Origin: Halalkalicoccus tibetensis
Lineage (GTDB): Archaea > Halobacteriota > Halobacteria > Halobacteriales > Halalkalicoccaceae
Direction of reading: 5' to 3'
DNA: 64,000 nucleotides
Assembly (NCBI RefSeq): GCF_037996645.1
Contig: NZ_JBBMXV010000001.1
Location: forward strand, 376,168 to 440,167
Position 1 is the stretch's first letter. The number at the start of each line of letters is the position of its first letter. Shown here one piece after another: positions 26,690 through 36,261 of the stretch. The notes under the pieces were generated by a model that was not told the DNA's origin, searched no databases, and saw only the letters and a program-made list of their open reading frames with translations. A program made the position numbers and the translations under genes.

Positions 26690-27831
26690 GCTTGGACCTC
26701 CTGTGCGTTCTCGACCGCACGCTGTACCGCTTCCTCCAGCGTCTGTTCGACCTGCACGAGGTCGGCGTTCAGGATCTCCATCCCCTCCTCGGCGTTGGTC
26801 CCCGCCAGTCGGACGACGACCGGCTTCGGGATCTCGTCGAACTGCTCCAGAGCGTTGTTGATCCCCTTCGCGACCTCGTCTCCTCGAGTGATGCCGCCGA
26901 AGATGTTGAACACGACCGACTCGACGTTCTCGTCGGAGAACACCATGTCGAGCGCGTTCGCGATCCGATCGGCCTTCGCGCCGCCGCCGACGTCGAGGAA
27001 GTTCGCGGGCTCGCCGCCGTAGTAGTCGACCAGATCGAGGGTCGTCATCACGAGGCCGGCGCCGTTGCCGATGATGCCGACGTCGCCCTCCAGTCGAACG
27101 TAGTCGAAGCCGTACTCGCCGGCCTTGCGCTCGAGGTCGTCGGTGTAGGACTCCTCCTCCATCTCGGCCAGCTCGGACTGGCGAAAGAGGGCGTCCTCGT
27201 CGATGTTCATCACGGCGTCGGCCGCGATGACCTCGTCGTCGCTCGTGACCATCAGCGGGTTGATCTCCGTGTCGCTGGCGTCGCGGTCGTCCCACAGCGA
27301 AAAGAGCGTCGTCAGGACGCTCGAGACGTCGCCCGCGACCTCGCGGTCGATCCCGGCGTCGTAGACGACGCGGCGGGCCTGATACGGCTGGAGGCCGAAG
27401 GAGGGGTCGACGTGCTCGCGCGCGATCGCGTCGGGGTCCTCCTCGGCGACCTCCTCGATGTTCACGCCGCCCTTGCGCGAGACCATCGCGACGGGCTTGC
27501 CCTCGCCGCGGTCCATCGTCACGCCGACGTAGAGCTCGTCGACGAAGTCGACGGCCTCCTCGACGAGCACGCGCTCGACGGTGTAGCCCTTGAGGTCCAT
27601 TCCCAGGATCGAGTCGGCGGCCTCGCGGGCCTCCTCGTCGTCCTCGACGAGCTCGATCCCGCCGGCCTTTCCGCGACCACCCACCTGTACCTGTGCCTTG
27701 ACCGCGACCGGGTACCCGATCGACTCCGCGGCCGAGAGCACCTCGTCGGCGCTTTCAGCGAGCTGCGAGTCGGGCGTCGGGATCCCCGCGTCGGCGAACA
27801 CCGACTTCGCTTGGTATTCGTGTAGCTTCAT
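26686..27831 (-). CDS. sucC: Succinate-CoA ligase (ADP-forming) beta subunit
   Basis: A 381-residue ATP-grasp subunit starting [16 protein letters not shown], the diagnostic N-terminus. [21 protein letters not shown] is the nucleotide loop; EINPLMVT supplies the metal-binding Glu/Asn; [31 protein letters not shown] is the ligase CoA domain. The start at 27831 is the only ATG that fits the family; the frame extends to 28179 but with no family similarity. It is first in a two-gene operon with sucD, overlapping by 4 bases. Confidence 0.97.
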   Translation of the reverse strand: MKLHEYQAKSVFADAGIPTPDSQLAESADEVLSAAESIGYPVAVKAQVQVGGRGKAGGIELVEDDEEAREAADSILGMDLKGYTVERVLVEEAVDFVDELYVGVTMDRGEGKPVAMVSRKGGVNIEEVAEEDPDAIAREHVDPSFGLQPYQARRVVYDAGIDREVAGDVSSVLTTLFSLWDDRDASDTEINPLMVTSDDEVIAADAVMNIDEDALFRQSELAEMEEESYTDDLERKAGEYGFDYVRLEGDVGIIGNGAGLVMTTLDLVDYYGGEPANFLDVGGGAKADRIANALDMVFSDENVESVVFNIFGGITRGDEVAKGINNALEQFDEIPKPVVVRLAGTNAEEGMEILNADLVQVEQTLEEAVQRAVENAQEVQA

Positions 27832-28325
27832 CGTTGGCTCGAACGGAACTCCTGCCGGCGCGGAGTTAGTAGTACCGGATCCGGCCGAGATTCCCTTGGA
27901 CGCCTCGGCTACGGGGCCGAAGAACGGACGGTATCCATCCTCGGAGCTACGGGAAGTCGGGTCGAGGGGTCGCATGGCGAGTGATGCTCGACAACGAACG
28001 GCACGACGGACACTGATGGCGATGTACCAGGGTCGATCCTGATCATGATAGATTATAAATATAGGTGGAGGAGCGGAGGAACCACGTTCCGAGTGTGCCT
28101 CGAGCGGTGTCTCGGGTTCGGTGACGCGTCCGGCGTGCTTCTGCCTCGGCGACCATCTACAGCCGTCGGCATCTCCCACGATATGTGTTACCGTGTCAGA
28201 GATCGACGCGCGTGAACTGACGAACCCCGGATTATGACATGACTAACCGATCGTTCACGGTTCGCGTCTACGTGTTAGCCGATCTATAATAAGGGACAAA
28301 CTCCTCGTCCTCATAGGTGGTATCA
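27832..28325. promoter_or_regulatory. Gene-free divergent promoter region, sucC / phosphatase-superfamily gene
   Basis: About 490 bases with no convincing gene. It contains an AT-rich element gattataaatatagg near 28051-28064 and a TATA box ctataataag at 28282-28291, 35-44 bases before the phosphatase-superfamily ATG, giving a short leader. A degenerate match to the TetR operator described near 55 kb occurs at 28240-28257 (15 of 18) but is not convincing. No RNA gene was recognised. Confidence 0.5.
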
Positions 28326-29951
28326 ATGTCATCGGAACGTAGCGGGGATGTCGAGGTGCTGTTGATCGGGATCGACGCCTGCAGTCGGGGGATACTCGAG
28401 ACGCTGTTCGAGGAGGATCGCGTGCCGACCCTCCAGTCGATCTGGGAGGCCGACCCGAGCGGCGACCTCGAGTCGCAGGTCCCGCCCTGGACGGCGAGCG
28501 CATGGCCCTCCCTCTATACGGGGACGAACCCCGGAAAGCACGGCATCTTCGACTTCCTGACCTACGACGGCTACGACTGGGGGGTCGCGAACGCGAGCTC
28601 GGTCGACGAACACGCGCTGTGGGAGCTGCTCGACTACCACGACAAGCGAAGCGTCGTCGTCAACGTCCCGATGACCTACCCGCCGAGCGAGGTCGACGGG
28701 GCGATCATCCCCGGCTTCACCGCCCCCGAGAGCCCGCCCTCGCACCCCGAGGGGATCCTCGAGGAGGTCCGCGACGCGATCGGCGAGTATCAGGTGTATC
28801 CGACGCCGGGCGGCGAGACTGACGCCTTCGAGGAGTACGTCGACTCGGTTTCGATGCGGAGCGACGCGTTCCTCTATCTCACGGAGGAATTCGAACCGGA
28901 CTTCGGCTTCGTCCAGTTCCAGGTCACGGACACGGTCTTCCACCAGTACGGCTACGAGGAGGAGCTCGTCGCGGAGATCTACGAGGCCGTCGACCGGGAG
29001 GTCGAGCGGATCCTCGAGGGGACCGACCCGGACGTCGCCCTGCTCGTGAGCGACCACGGGCTCGGGGAGTACGAGGGCGAGGAGTTCCGGCTCAACACCT
29101 TCCTGCAGGAACACGGCTACATCGAGACCACCCACAGCGGCGCCGGCATGCCCTCCTGGCAGACGGTTCGGGAGCAGTCGCTGCGGAAGGGCGAGGAGAC
29201 GACCGAGCGCGAGCCGACGCTGCTCGAACGCGGGGTCGCGACCGCCGCGAGCATGGGGATCACCACCCGCCGGATCAGCCGCGCGCTCGAGACCGTCGGG
29301 CTCGACGAGCTCGCGAAGCGCCACGCGCCCGCCGGGATCGTCAAGGCCTCCGACGAACAGGTCGACTTCGCTCGTTCGAAAGCGTATATGCGCTCGCGCG
29401 TCGAGACCGGCGTCCGGATCAATCTCGAGGGCCGGGATCCCGAGGGAGTGGTCTCCCAGGACGAGTACGAGGACGTCCGCGACGAGCTGATCGAGCTGCT
29501 CTCGGGCGTCGAGGCGCCCGACGGCGAACCGGTCTTCGAGGACGTCGCGCGCGTCGAGGAGTACTTCGAGGGGCCGAACGTCGATCGCGCGGTCGACGTC
29601 ATGACGGTCCCCAACGACTGGAACTACTTCCTCTCGGCCCAGCTGCGCGAGGAGCTGTTCGCCCCGCCCGCCGAGCCGTGGAACCACAAGCTCGAGGGGA
29701 TCGCCATGGCGACCGGACCGGGCGTCGAGGGTGACGACGCCGACTTCGAGGGCGCACATCTGCTCGACGTCGCGCCGACGGTGCTCTCGGCGCTCGGCGT
29801 CCCTCGGAGCGACCGGATGGACGGCGATCCGCTGGGCGTGGTCGAGCCGAGCGAGGAGATGTCCTACCCCGACCACGCGGAGATGAATCGCCGGGCGACC
29901 GACGACGCGGACGTCGAGGATCGGCTCGCCGACCTGGGCTATCTGGAGTAG
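28326..29951 (+). CDS. Alkaline-phosphatase-superfamily hydrolase (type I phosphodiesterase/nucleotide pyrophosphatase-like)
   Basis: A 541-residue enzyme with the alkaline phosphatase superfamily core. The first metal Asp is in LLIGIDACSRG (about residue 16), the Thr nucleophile in SAWPSLYTGTNPGKHGIFDF, and the DH metal pair in LLVSDHGLGEYEGEEF. It has no signal peptide or membrane segment. Homologues act on phosphodiesters, nucleotides or sugar-phosphates, often in surface-polymer gene sets. Here it precedes an ABC exporter pair by 51 bases, so a common transcript is possible. The ATG at 28326 is taken over a GTG at 28317 because it is closer to the TATA-predicted start. Confidence 0.87.
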   Translation: MSSERSGDVEVLLIGIDACSRGILETLFEEDRVPTLQSIWEADPSGDLESQVPPWTASAWPSLYTGTNPGKHGIFDFLTYDGYDWGVANASSVDEHALWELLDYHDKRSVVVNVPMTYPPSEVDGAIIPGFTAPESPPSHPEGILEEVRDAIGEYQVYPTPGGETDAFEEYVDSVSMRSDAFLYLTEEFEPDFGFVQFQVTDTVFHQYGYEEELVAEIYEAVDREVERILEGTDPDVALLVSDHGLGEYEGEEFRLNTFLQEHGYIETTHSGAGMPSWQTVREQSLRKGEETTEREPTLLERGVATAASMGITTRRISRALETVGLDELAKRHAPAGIVKASDEQVDFARSKAYMRSRVETGVRINLEGRDPEGVVSQDEYEDVRDELIELLSGVEAPDGEPVFEDVARVEEYFEGPNVDRAVDVMTVPNDWNYFLSAQLREELFAPPAEPWNHKLEGIAMATGPGVEGDDADFEGAHLLDVAPTVLSALGVPRSDRMDGDPLGVVEPSEEMSYPDHAEMNRRATDDADVEDRLADLGYLE

Positions 29952-30002
29952 ACGGCTTCCGCATCCGCCGGGCTTTATCCGTCCGAGCGCCTCGATCCGG
30001 TA

Positions 30003-30998
30003 ATGACGCTGGCGATCGACGCGACCGGGTTGGTAAAGGAGTACGACGACGTCAGGGCGCTCGACGGGTTGGACCTCTCGGTCGAGTCGGGGGAGTTCTT
30101 CGGCCTGCTCGGTCCGAACGGCGCGGGCAAGACGACGTTCATCAACATACTCGTCGGCCTGGTCCGCAAGACCGGCGGCGAGGTGCGGGTCTTCGGGGAC
30201 GACGTTGAGGACGACTACCGCGCGGTCCGGGACAGCATCGGGCTCGCGCCCCAGGAGTTCAACGTCGACCGTTTCTTCTCGATCCGCGAGGTGTTGATGC
30301 ACAAGGCGGGCTATCACGGCGTGAGCGACGAGGAGCGAAAGCGCCGCGCCGACGAGGCCCTCGAGCTGGTGGGGATCTACGACAAGCGAAACACCCGCTT
30401 CGACTGGCTCTCGGGCGGGATGAAACGGCGGCTGCTCCTCGCGCGCGCGATCGTGACCGAGCCCGACCTGCTGATCCTCGACGAGCCGACCGCGGGCGTC
30501 GACGTCCAGCTGCGCCACGACCTCTGGGGGATCATCAACCGGCTGAACGACGAGGGGACGACGATCCTTCTCACTACTCACTACATCGAGGAGGCCGAAC
30601 GGCTCTGTGACCGGGTCGCGATCATGGATTCGGGTCGGAAGGTCACCGTCGCGACCCCCGAGGAGCTGATGGAACGGGGCACCGACACGATCACCGTCGA
30701 GCTTCGCGACCCGCCAGCGACCGCGCCCGCGATCGAACGCGAGGTCGAGGGACTCGAGGAGGTCACGATCGACGGGAGCCGGCTCGTCGCCCGCGCGAAC
30801 GCGGGCGGGCGGGTCGCACCCGGACTACTCAGCGCCCTCGAGAAACGGGGTCACGAGGCCCTCGACCTCGAGATCTCGCGGACCTCCCTCGAGGAGATCT
30901 TCGTCGAGCTCACCGAGGGCCAGCGCGGGGGCAACCAGTCCGGGACGGACGAAGGACCCGACGACGAGGCCCGAATCGCGGGGGAGACGTCCCGATGA
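30003..30998 (+). CDS. ABC transporter ATP-binding protein (DrrA-like)
   Basis: A 331-residue ATPase. Walker A GPNGAGKTTFINILVG (about residues 38-53), Q-loop LAPQEFNVD, signature LSGGMKRRLLLARAI, Walker B LLILDEPTAGVD and switch His in LTTHYIEEAERL are all intact. The C-terminal 100 residues form the regulatory domain of DrrA/ABC-2 exporters. Its stop overlaps the permease start (ATGA at 30995), so the two form an exporter. Substrate unknown; drug, lipid or polysaccharide are possible. Confidence 0.94.
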   Translation: MTLAIDATGLVKEYDDVRALDGLDLSVESGEFFGLLGPNGAGKTTFINILVGLVRKTGGEVRVFGDDVEDDYRAVRDSIGLAPQEFNVDRFFSIREVLMHKAGYHGVSDEERKRRADEALELVGIYDKRNTRFDWLSGGMKRRLLLARAIVTEPDLLILDEPTAGVDVQLRHDLWGIINRLNDEGTTILLTTHYIEEAERLCDRVAIMDSGRKVTVATPEELMERGTDTITVELRDPPATAPAIEREVEGLEEVTIDGSRLVARANAGGRVAPGLLSALEKRGHEALDLEISRTSLEEIFVELTEGQRGGNQSGTDEGPDDEARIAGETSR

Positions 30999-31762
30999 AC
31001 CCGATCTCGGCGCGCTTCTATACGCTGCTCGAACGGGAGGTCCAGCGCTACGTCCGCCGGCCCTGGAACACCTTCCTCCCGCCGATGATCACGAACGTGC
31101 TCTACTTCTCCGTCTTCGGGGTGATCCTCGGGGCGCGGATCGACGAGATCCAGGGGTTCTCCTACATCCTCTTCCTCCTCCCGGGGCTCGTCGTGCTCGG
31201 AGCGATCTCGAACGCCTTCGAGAACGCCTCCTTCTCGATCTTCCACGGGCGCTGGAACGAGTACATCCACGAGACGCTCACCTCGCCGCTGTCCTACACC
31301 GAGATGGTGATCGCCTACGTCGTCTCGAGCGCGGCCCGCGGGATGATCGTCGGGGCCATCATCGCCGTCATCGGCGCCTTCTTCACCCCCGTCGGGATCG
31401 AGCGGCCGTTCTACCTCGTCGCGTTCATGCTCGTCGTCACCCTGCTCTTTGCCGCCCTCGGCGTCGTCGGCGGGCTGGTCGCTGAGGACTTCGATCACCT
31501 GACGGTGATGAACCAGTTCATCCTCCGACCGTTGGTCTTCTTCGGCGGCGTCTTCTACTCGCTGGAGATCCTCCCGCCGCTGTGGCGAACCGTCTCGCTG
31601 CTCAACCCGATGGTCTACATGGTAAACGGCGTCCGATACGGCTTCCTCGGCTACTCGGACGTCGATCCCAACGCCGCGCTGGCCGTCCTCGTGGCGATGA
31701 CGCTCGTCGTCTGCCTGGTCGACGTCGTCCTGTTCGCGCGGGGCTACGGCCTGACCGACTGA
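30995..31762 (+). CDS. ABC-2 type permease
   Basis: A 255-residue permease with six hydrophobic helices and the ABC-2 family consensus near the C-terminus: FILRPLVFFGGVFYSLEILPPLWRTVSLLNPMVYMVNGVRYGFLG. The N-terminal amphipathic segment ARFYTLLEREVQRYVRRPWNTF is also typical of DrrB-like exporters. It is coupled to the ATPase gene by a 4-base overlap. Transport direction is export by family analogy. Confidence 0.92.
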   Translation: MNPISARFYTLLEREVQRYVRRPWNTFLPPMITNVLYFSVFGVILGARIDEIQGFSYILFLLPGLVVLGAISNAFENASFSIFHGRWNEYIHETLTSPLSYTEMVIAYVVSSAARGMIVGAIIAVIGAFFTPVGIERPFYLVAFMLVVTLLFAALGVVGGLVAEDFDHLTVMNQFILRPLVFFGGVFYSLEILPPLWRTVSLLNPMVYMVNGVRYGFLGYSDVDPNAALAVLVAMTLVVCLVDVVLFARGYGLTD

Positions 31763-31924
31763 GGCGGGTTCGATACCGGCCATTATACACCAAGCAAACC
31801 CGCCCGAACTCGTGTGCCACCGCTCGAAAGATGAATTATACATGTAATATATAATACCGTTCCGAATCAATGATGAGCCAGAGAGGGCGGACTGTCCCTA
31901 TAGGGGCGATCGGAACATCGAACC

Positions 31925-32584
31925 ATGAGCGTCATCGTGAAACTACAGGTGCCCGCGGCGGACTTCGAGTTCGGACGGGTGTTCTCCGCGATCGGTACGG
32001 AGACGACGGTCGAGCTCGAGTCGCTGGTCCCGGTCCCGGGCAGCTCGACGCCGTTCGTCTGGATCTGTGGGCCGGACCACGACGCTCTGGTGGCGGAGAT
32101 CGCCGCCCATCCGACGATTCACGCGGTCGAGCGCGTCGAGAGCCTCCGCGGGCAGTCGCTCTATGCCCTCGACTGGGCGATCGAGTACGACCACCTCTTC
32201 CGGGCGCTGCGGGAGTACGCGGTGCAGGTGCTCAGCGCGAAGCGCGTCGGGACCGGGTGGCGGTTCACGCTCCGATTTCTCACCCATCGGTCCCTCTCGC
32301 GGTTCCGGGACTACTGTACGGACGCCCGCATCGGGTTGGACGTCGCGCGGATCTACAACATGCCGGAGGCCCAGCCGGACCAGCCGTTCGGCCTCTCGAG
32401 ACCACAGCGCGAGGCGCTCGTGTTGGCCGTCCGGGAGGGGTACTACGACATCCCCCGGGGCTGTAACACGGCCGACATCGCGGAGCTGCTCTCGATCTCC
32501 GATCAGGCAGTGACCGAACGCCTCCGCCGGGCGATCGCCACGCTCACGAGGAACACCGTGATGGCCGAAAGCCTCCCTCGCTAG
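31925..32584 (+). CDS. Bacterio-opsin activator (Bat)-type HTH transcription regulator
   Basis: A 219-residue regulator. Residues 1-~150 are the Bat-associated N-terminal domain (VIVKLQVPAADFEFGRVFSAIGTETTVELESLVP), and the C-terminal ~60 residues are the HTH_10 domain: LSRPQREALVLAVREGYYDIPRGCNTADIAELLSISDQAVTERLRRAIATL. The box A at about 31897-31903 (ctatagg) lies 27 bases before the ATG, so the mRNA is probably leaderless. An earlier AT-rich TATA-like run at 31845-31857 may be unused. Neither the signal nor target genes can be read; the quinone reductase downstream is separated by 222 bases. Confidence 0.9.
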   Translation: MSVIVKLQVPAADFEFGRVFSAIGTETTVELESLVPVPGSSTPFVWICGPDHDALVAEIAAHPTIHAVERVESLRGQSLYALDWAIEYDHLFRALREYAVQVLSAKRVGTGWRFTLRFLTHRSLSRFRDYCTDARIGLDVARIYNMPEAQPDQPFGLSRPQREALVLAVREGYYDIPRGCNTADIAELLSISDQAVTERLRRAIATLTRNTVMAESLPR

Positions 32585-32694
32585 TAATGACAGTATAATA
32601 ATATTATAGAGGAAACCACTAAATCATGGTCAATCAAGGATATCACTATACGAACGGTGACTGTATGTGATATCGTCTGCTTGACGGCAGACAC

Positions 32695-32753
32695 CCTCCG
32701 GACCTCGCCCGGGTCCGGAGGTGCCTCTGATGGGGACGCCGGCCCCCCGGCGT
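32695..32753. repeat. Two tandem hairpins between the Bat-type gene and the quinone reductase
   Basis: cctccggacc (32695-32704) pairs with ggtccggagg (32712-32721) around 7 bases; acgccgg (32736-32742) pairs with ccggcgt (32747-32753) around a cccc loop. They could form a terminator-like structure for the Bat gene or a leader structure for the next gene. No poly-T run follows. Confidence 0.5.
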
Positions 32754-32806
32754 TCTCCGAGCCGACTAACGGGTAGCTCTTTGTCCGTCGAGCGCGACCG
32801 ACCAGT

Positions 32807-33760
32807 ATGCGTGCGGTACGATACCACGAACACGGCGGACCCGAGGTACTGAGCGTCGAGGAAGTCGACCGGCCCGAGCCCGGCGGCCACGAGCTGCTGG
32901 TCCGGGTCGAGGCCGCCGGGATCAACCCCGTGGACACCTACTTCCGCGAGGGGTCGTACGAGCCCTACGAGCTGCCGCTGGCGCCCGGGTCGGACTTCGC
33001 GGGCGTCGTCGAGGAGGCCGGCGACTGGACCCCGGGGTTCGAGGCGGGCGATCGGGTGTTCGGCACCGGACTCGGGAAGGACCATCAGGGCACCTACGCC
33101 GAGTACGCGCTCGTCCCGACCGATCGGGTCGCTCGCCTCCCCGACGGGGTCGGCTTCGCCGTCGGCGGCGGGGCGGGGATCCCCGCGGTCACCGCCTGGC
33201 GCGCGTTGATCGACCACGCGGGCCTCGAGCCCGCCGAGACCTGCCTGATCCACGGCGGGTCGGGCGGGGTGGGCCACGCCGCCGTCCAGCTAGCTGCGGC
33301 GGCCGGCGCGGAGGTGGTGACGACCGCCTCGCCGGAGTACCACGATGAGTTGGAGGGGCTCGGCGCCGACGTCGTCCTCGACTACGCCGACGATGACCTC
33401 GAGGAAAGCATCGCGGAGTACGAGCCGTCGGTGATCCTCGATCACCGGCTCGACGAGTACCTCGACTTCGACGCGGCGGTCGCCGCACAGGGCGCCCGGG
33501 TCGTCGGGATCGGGAACACGGTCCCGGAAGCGGGCTGGGAGAACGTGCCCGCCGCGCGGGCGAAGGAGCTGCGCGTCCAGCTCATGAGCATGTTCAACAC
33601 GCCCGACCTCTCGGCTCGCCTCGAACAGCTCGCACGGCTCATGGGACGGGGCGACCTCGGGATCCACGTCGCCGAGAGCTACTCGCTCGATAGGGCCGAC
33701 GAGGCCCAGCGGGCGGTGATGGAGGACAGCTTCCTCGGAAAACTGGTGATCGAGCCCTGA
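32807..33760 (+). CDS. NADPH:quinone reductase-type MDR dehydrogenase
   Basis: A 317-residue medium-chain dehydrogenase/reductase without the catalytic or structural zinc cysteines, hence of the zeta-crystallin/quinone oxidoreductase branch. The opening MRAVRYHEHGGPEVLSVEEV, the GINPVDTYFREG segment and the dinucleotide motif HGGSGGVGHAAVQLA are diagnostic. It reduces quinones or activated alkenes with NADPH, in the cytoplasm. It is convergent with the HalOD1-like gene by 3 bases. Confidence 0.92.
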   Translation: MRAVRYHEHGGPEVLSVEEVDRPEPGGHELLVRVEAAGINPVDTYFREGSYEPYELPLAPGSDFAGVVEEAGDWTPGFEAGDRVFGTGLGKDHQGTYAEYALVPTDRVARLPDGVGFAVGGGAGIPAVTAWRALIDHAGLEPAETCLIHGGSGGVGHAAVQLAAAAGAEVVTTASPEYHDELEGLGADVVLDYADDDLEESIAEYEPSVILDHRLDEYLDFDAAVAAQGARVVGIGNTVPEAGWENVPAARAKELRVQLMSMFNTPDLSARLEQLARLMGRGDLGIHVAESYSLDRADEAQRAVMEDSFLGKLVIEP

Positions 33761-33763
33761 ACC

Positions 33764-34348
33764 CTAATCGCCGACGTAGTACCACATCGCGTTGCCCTTC
33801 GCGACGTCGGGGCAGGCCCCGAGCCCGGGCTTGACGACGGTCTCCCACCAGCCGCCGTCGGGGATCGAGTACTCGCCCGGGTAGCAGGGGTAGACCTCGC
33901 GGATGAAGTCGCTCCGGCGGGCGCTGCCCTGGCCCCTGAGATAGGAGTAGGCCGCGAGGATCGCCCGCCGGCGCTCGGCCTGCTCGGCCCCCGTCCCCGG
34001 GACGTAACGGTCCTCGACGAGCTGTCGGATCCGGTCCGGAACGTCGCACCTCGGTAGCCGGGGACGGTCGGCGTCGACGACGATCCGGCCGCTGCCGTAA
34101 ACCTCGACCGAGCAGTCCCGATACCGGAAGGAGCGGACCTCGTCGTCCTCGCCCTCCTCGATGAGCGAGCGGATCGAGTCGGTGTCGACGACGGATTCCA
34201 GCGGCGGGACCAGATCCGTGGGGGCTTCGTCCCTGGCGGCGGCGATCGCGCTCGCGACGGAGACGATCGGCGACGTGTCGGCGGTGGGCGGGTGGTGGGT
34301 CTCACGTCCACCGTTCTCCGATCGACCGCGGGAGTCGTCCCGTGACAT
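33764..34348 (-). CDS. HalOD1-like output-domain protein
   Basis: A 194-residue protein. Residues ~28-85 (SPIVSVASAIAAARDEAPTDLVPPLESVVDTDSIRSLIEE...FRYRDCSVEVYGSGRIVVD) match the haloarchaeal HalOD1 output domain found in response regulators. The C-terminal ~90 residues (RRAILAAYSYLRGQGSARRSDFIREVYPCYPGEYSIPDGGWWETVVKPGL) look like a small winged-helix-type domain with a conserved Gly/Trp core. It has no receiver domain. It lies 4 bases downstream of the DUF7504 gene, so it is probably co-transcribed. Signal-output role is inference. Confidence 0.72.
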   Translation of the reverse strand: MSRDDSRGRSENGGRETHHPPTADTSPIVSVASAIAAARDEAPTDLVPPLESVVDTDSIRSLIEEGEDDEVRSFRYRDCSVEVYGSGRIVVDADRPRLPRCDVPDRIRQLVEDRYVPGTGAEQAERRRAILAAYSYLRGQGSARRSDFIREVYPCYPGEYSIPDGGWWETVVKPGLGACPDVAKGNAMWYYVGD

Positions 34349-34352
34349 GGTC

Positions 34353-35252
34353 CTATCTCTCCGAACCGTCCCGTCGCTCGAGCAGCGCGTCGACCCGTGC
34401 CGGCTCGAGCGCGAGTTTGACGAGCCGTCGGTCCCATTCGACGGAGACGATCCCCCTGTCGGCGAGCTTCGGGAGGCAGGCGTGATAGAGGTCGATCTCG
34501 ACGAGACGGGCGTTGGCGGGCTCGCGCCCCTCGGGGTGGCGTGCGTTCTCGCTCGCGGCGACCCGACCCGCGATCGTCTCGACGGAGACCGGGCCCTCGG
34601 CCGTCCGGAGGGTCCGGAGCACGGATTCCTCGCGCGTGTCGGTCGCGACCGAGGGGCCCGAGGACTCGACCTCGACGACGCGGTCGAACGCGTCGCCGAC
34701 CAGCGAGAGGGTGTGATCGTCGTGGTCGCGGGGATCGACCCTGACGTAGGCGATCGCGCCGGTCATTCGCAGGCGCTCGGCCAGCGACTCGACGAACGAG
34801 ATCGTCCGCTTGGCCCCGACGTGTTCGATCACGGGCGTCAGCGACTCGAGCCAGATCACCGTCTGCTGGTCGGTGTGGAGCCACTCGGTGATGTAGAGGT
34901 TGATCGCGGTGTAGAGCTCGTCGAGGTCGCTCGGTCGTTCGACCGCCGTCAGCGGAAGGTCGACGCCCTCGTGGCTCCGGCGCTCGGAGGGCACCGCCGG
35001 ATCGATCCGCGTGCCGATCCTGATCGCGCCGGTCTTGACCGGGAGCTCGCCGAGCTGGGTCTCGCAGGCGTCGATCCATTCGAGGGGATCGAGGCGGGTC
35101 GTGATCGCGAGGACGTTCATCGTCCGGGGGTCCCGTTGGTCCCAGATCGGTCCCCAGGTCTCCTCGGAGGGCCCGCGGAGCAGCACCGTCGCCGGCCCCT
35201 CGGAGTCCTGCCCGACCCCGTCCGGCGTGACGGACTGGGAGGTTCGCGTCAT
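34353..35252 (-). CDS. DUF7504 (RecA-like) protein with C-terminal DUF7344 winged helix
   Basis: A 299-residue protein. Residues ~20-190 resemble DUF7504, a degenerate RecA/KaiC-like domain: strand TVLLRGPSEE in place of Walker A, and IWLESLTPVIEHVG as the B strand, with no true GKT, so ATP hydrolysis is doubtful. Residues ~205-295 form a DUF7344-type winged helix (ESVLRTLRTAEGPVSVETIAGRV...RLVEIDLYHACLPKLADRGIVSVEWDRRLVKL). It is probably a signalling or transcription protein. First gene of a two-gene unit with the HalOD1-like gene. Confidence 0.8.
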   Translation of the reverse strand: MTRTSQSVTPDGVGQDSEGPATVLLRGPSEETWGPIWDQRDPRTMNVLAITTRLDPLEWIDACETQLGELPVKTGAIRIGTRIDPAVPSERRSHEGVDLPLTAVERPSDLDELYTAINLYITEWLHTDQQTVIWLESLTPVIEHVGAKRTISFVESLAERLRMTGAIAYVRVDPRDHDDHTLSLVGDAFDRVVEVESSGPSVATDTREESVLRTLRTAEGPVSVETIAGRVAASENARHPEGREPANARLVEIDLYHACLPKLADRGIVSVEWDRRLVKLALEPARVDALLERRDGSER

Positions 35253-35400
35253 ACCTGCGAATGCACGGCGACCGGCAAGTAGCTTGTCTTTCGATACCCG
35301 GTATCACGCGCCGGATAGATCCGTTTTCGGACCTCTCGAGGCGGCGTCGGGTTCGGCCCGATCGTTCGTCTTTATCCGGGTAGCCCCCGTAGCTGCGCCC

Positions 35401-36102
35401 ATGTCCGCGAGCTTCGACTTCGACGGGCGGGTGGTGTTGGTGACCGGCGCCTGTGGCGCGCTCGGCAGCGCGGTCTGTGCGGCGTTCGAACGGACGGGCG
35501 CGACCGTCCACGCGACCGACGTGATCGACGTCGAGGACGAGGGCTCGCTGCTCGACTCCGAGTCGGTCGCGTTCCACCGGGGCGACTTCACCGACGAGGA
35601 CGACGTCGAGCGCGTGGTCGGCGAGGTCGTCAACGGGGAGGATCGTCTCGACTACCTGGCGAACGTCGCCGGCACTTGGGCCGGCGGCCAGCCCATCGAC
35701 GAGACGGAGCTCTCGGAGTTCGAGACCGTCCTCGACGTCAACCTGAAAACCGCCTTCCTCGCCTCGAAACACGCCCTTCCCCACCTCCGAGAGACCGAGG
35801 GGGCGATCGTCTCGGTTTCGGCCCGCGCCTCCCTCGAGGGTGGCGAGGGCGACGGCCCCTACCGGGCGTCGAAGGCCGGGATCCGGCTGCTGACGGAGAC
35901 GCTCGCCGAGGAGAACCGCGGGACCGTGCGTGCGAACTGCGTCATGCCGAGCGTGATCGACACGCCCGCAAACCGGGAGACCATGGACCCCAGCGGGGAG
36001 TGGGTCGACCCAGCCGACATCGCCGAGGTCTTCCTGGTTCTCTGTAGCGACGCGACGAGCCCCACGAGCGGCGCGGCGGTCCCGGTCTACGGCGAGGCCT
36101 GA
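35401..36102 (+). CDS. Short-chain dehydrogenase/reductase
   Basis: A 233-residue SDR. The cofactor loop is LVTGACGALGSAV (TGxxxGxG), the acidic residue after strand 2 is in HATDVID, suggesting NAD(H), and NVAGTWAGG is the NAG motif. The catalytic residues are Ser in VSVSARAS and Tyr/Lys in YRASKAG. Start is the ATG at 35401; the open frame extends to 35011 as a shadow of the opposite strand. Substrate unknown. Confidence 0.92.
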   Translation: MSASFDFDGRVVLVTGACGALGSAVCAAFERTGATVHATDVIDVEDEGSLLDSESVAFHRGDFTDEDDVERVVGEVVNGEDRLDYLANVAGTWAGGQPIDETELSEFETVLDVNLKTAFLASKHALPHLRETEGAIVSVSARASLEGGEGDGPYRASKAGIRLLTETLAEENRGTVRANCVMPSVIDTPANRETMDPSGEWVDPADIAEVFLVLCSDATSPTSGAAVPVYGEA

Positions 36103-36198
36103 CCACTCCGGTTTCCCGGGGTGTTCGCCATCGCTGCCGGACGATCTCGACGACAACTGGCCGTTCGCCCCCGATTCGATCCCGATCCGGCCGGTAAA

Positions 36199-36217
36199 GA
36201 ATCATGTCATATGATTC
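36199..36217. promoter_or_regulatory. 7-bp dyad upstream of the sodium symporter gene
   Basis: gaatcat (36199-36205) is repeated inverted as atgattc (36211-36217) with 5 bases between. It lies 14 bases before the TATA element tttataa (36232-36238), which would place it at the site of an activator such as an Lrp/AsnC or TrmB-type protein. No regulator is linked to it. Confidence 0.4.
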
Positions 36218-36261
36218 CATGTATCGGTGGGTTTATAACCAGGGGTGCGAATGTTGGCTCC

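Noticed and set aside
28240-28257. Fifth match to the TetR palindrome upstream of the phosphatase-superfamily gene
   Set aside because: Only 15 of 18 with one degenerate half, and it lies upstream of the TATA box rather than over the start region, 27 kb from the TetR gene; treated as chance.
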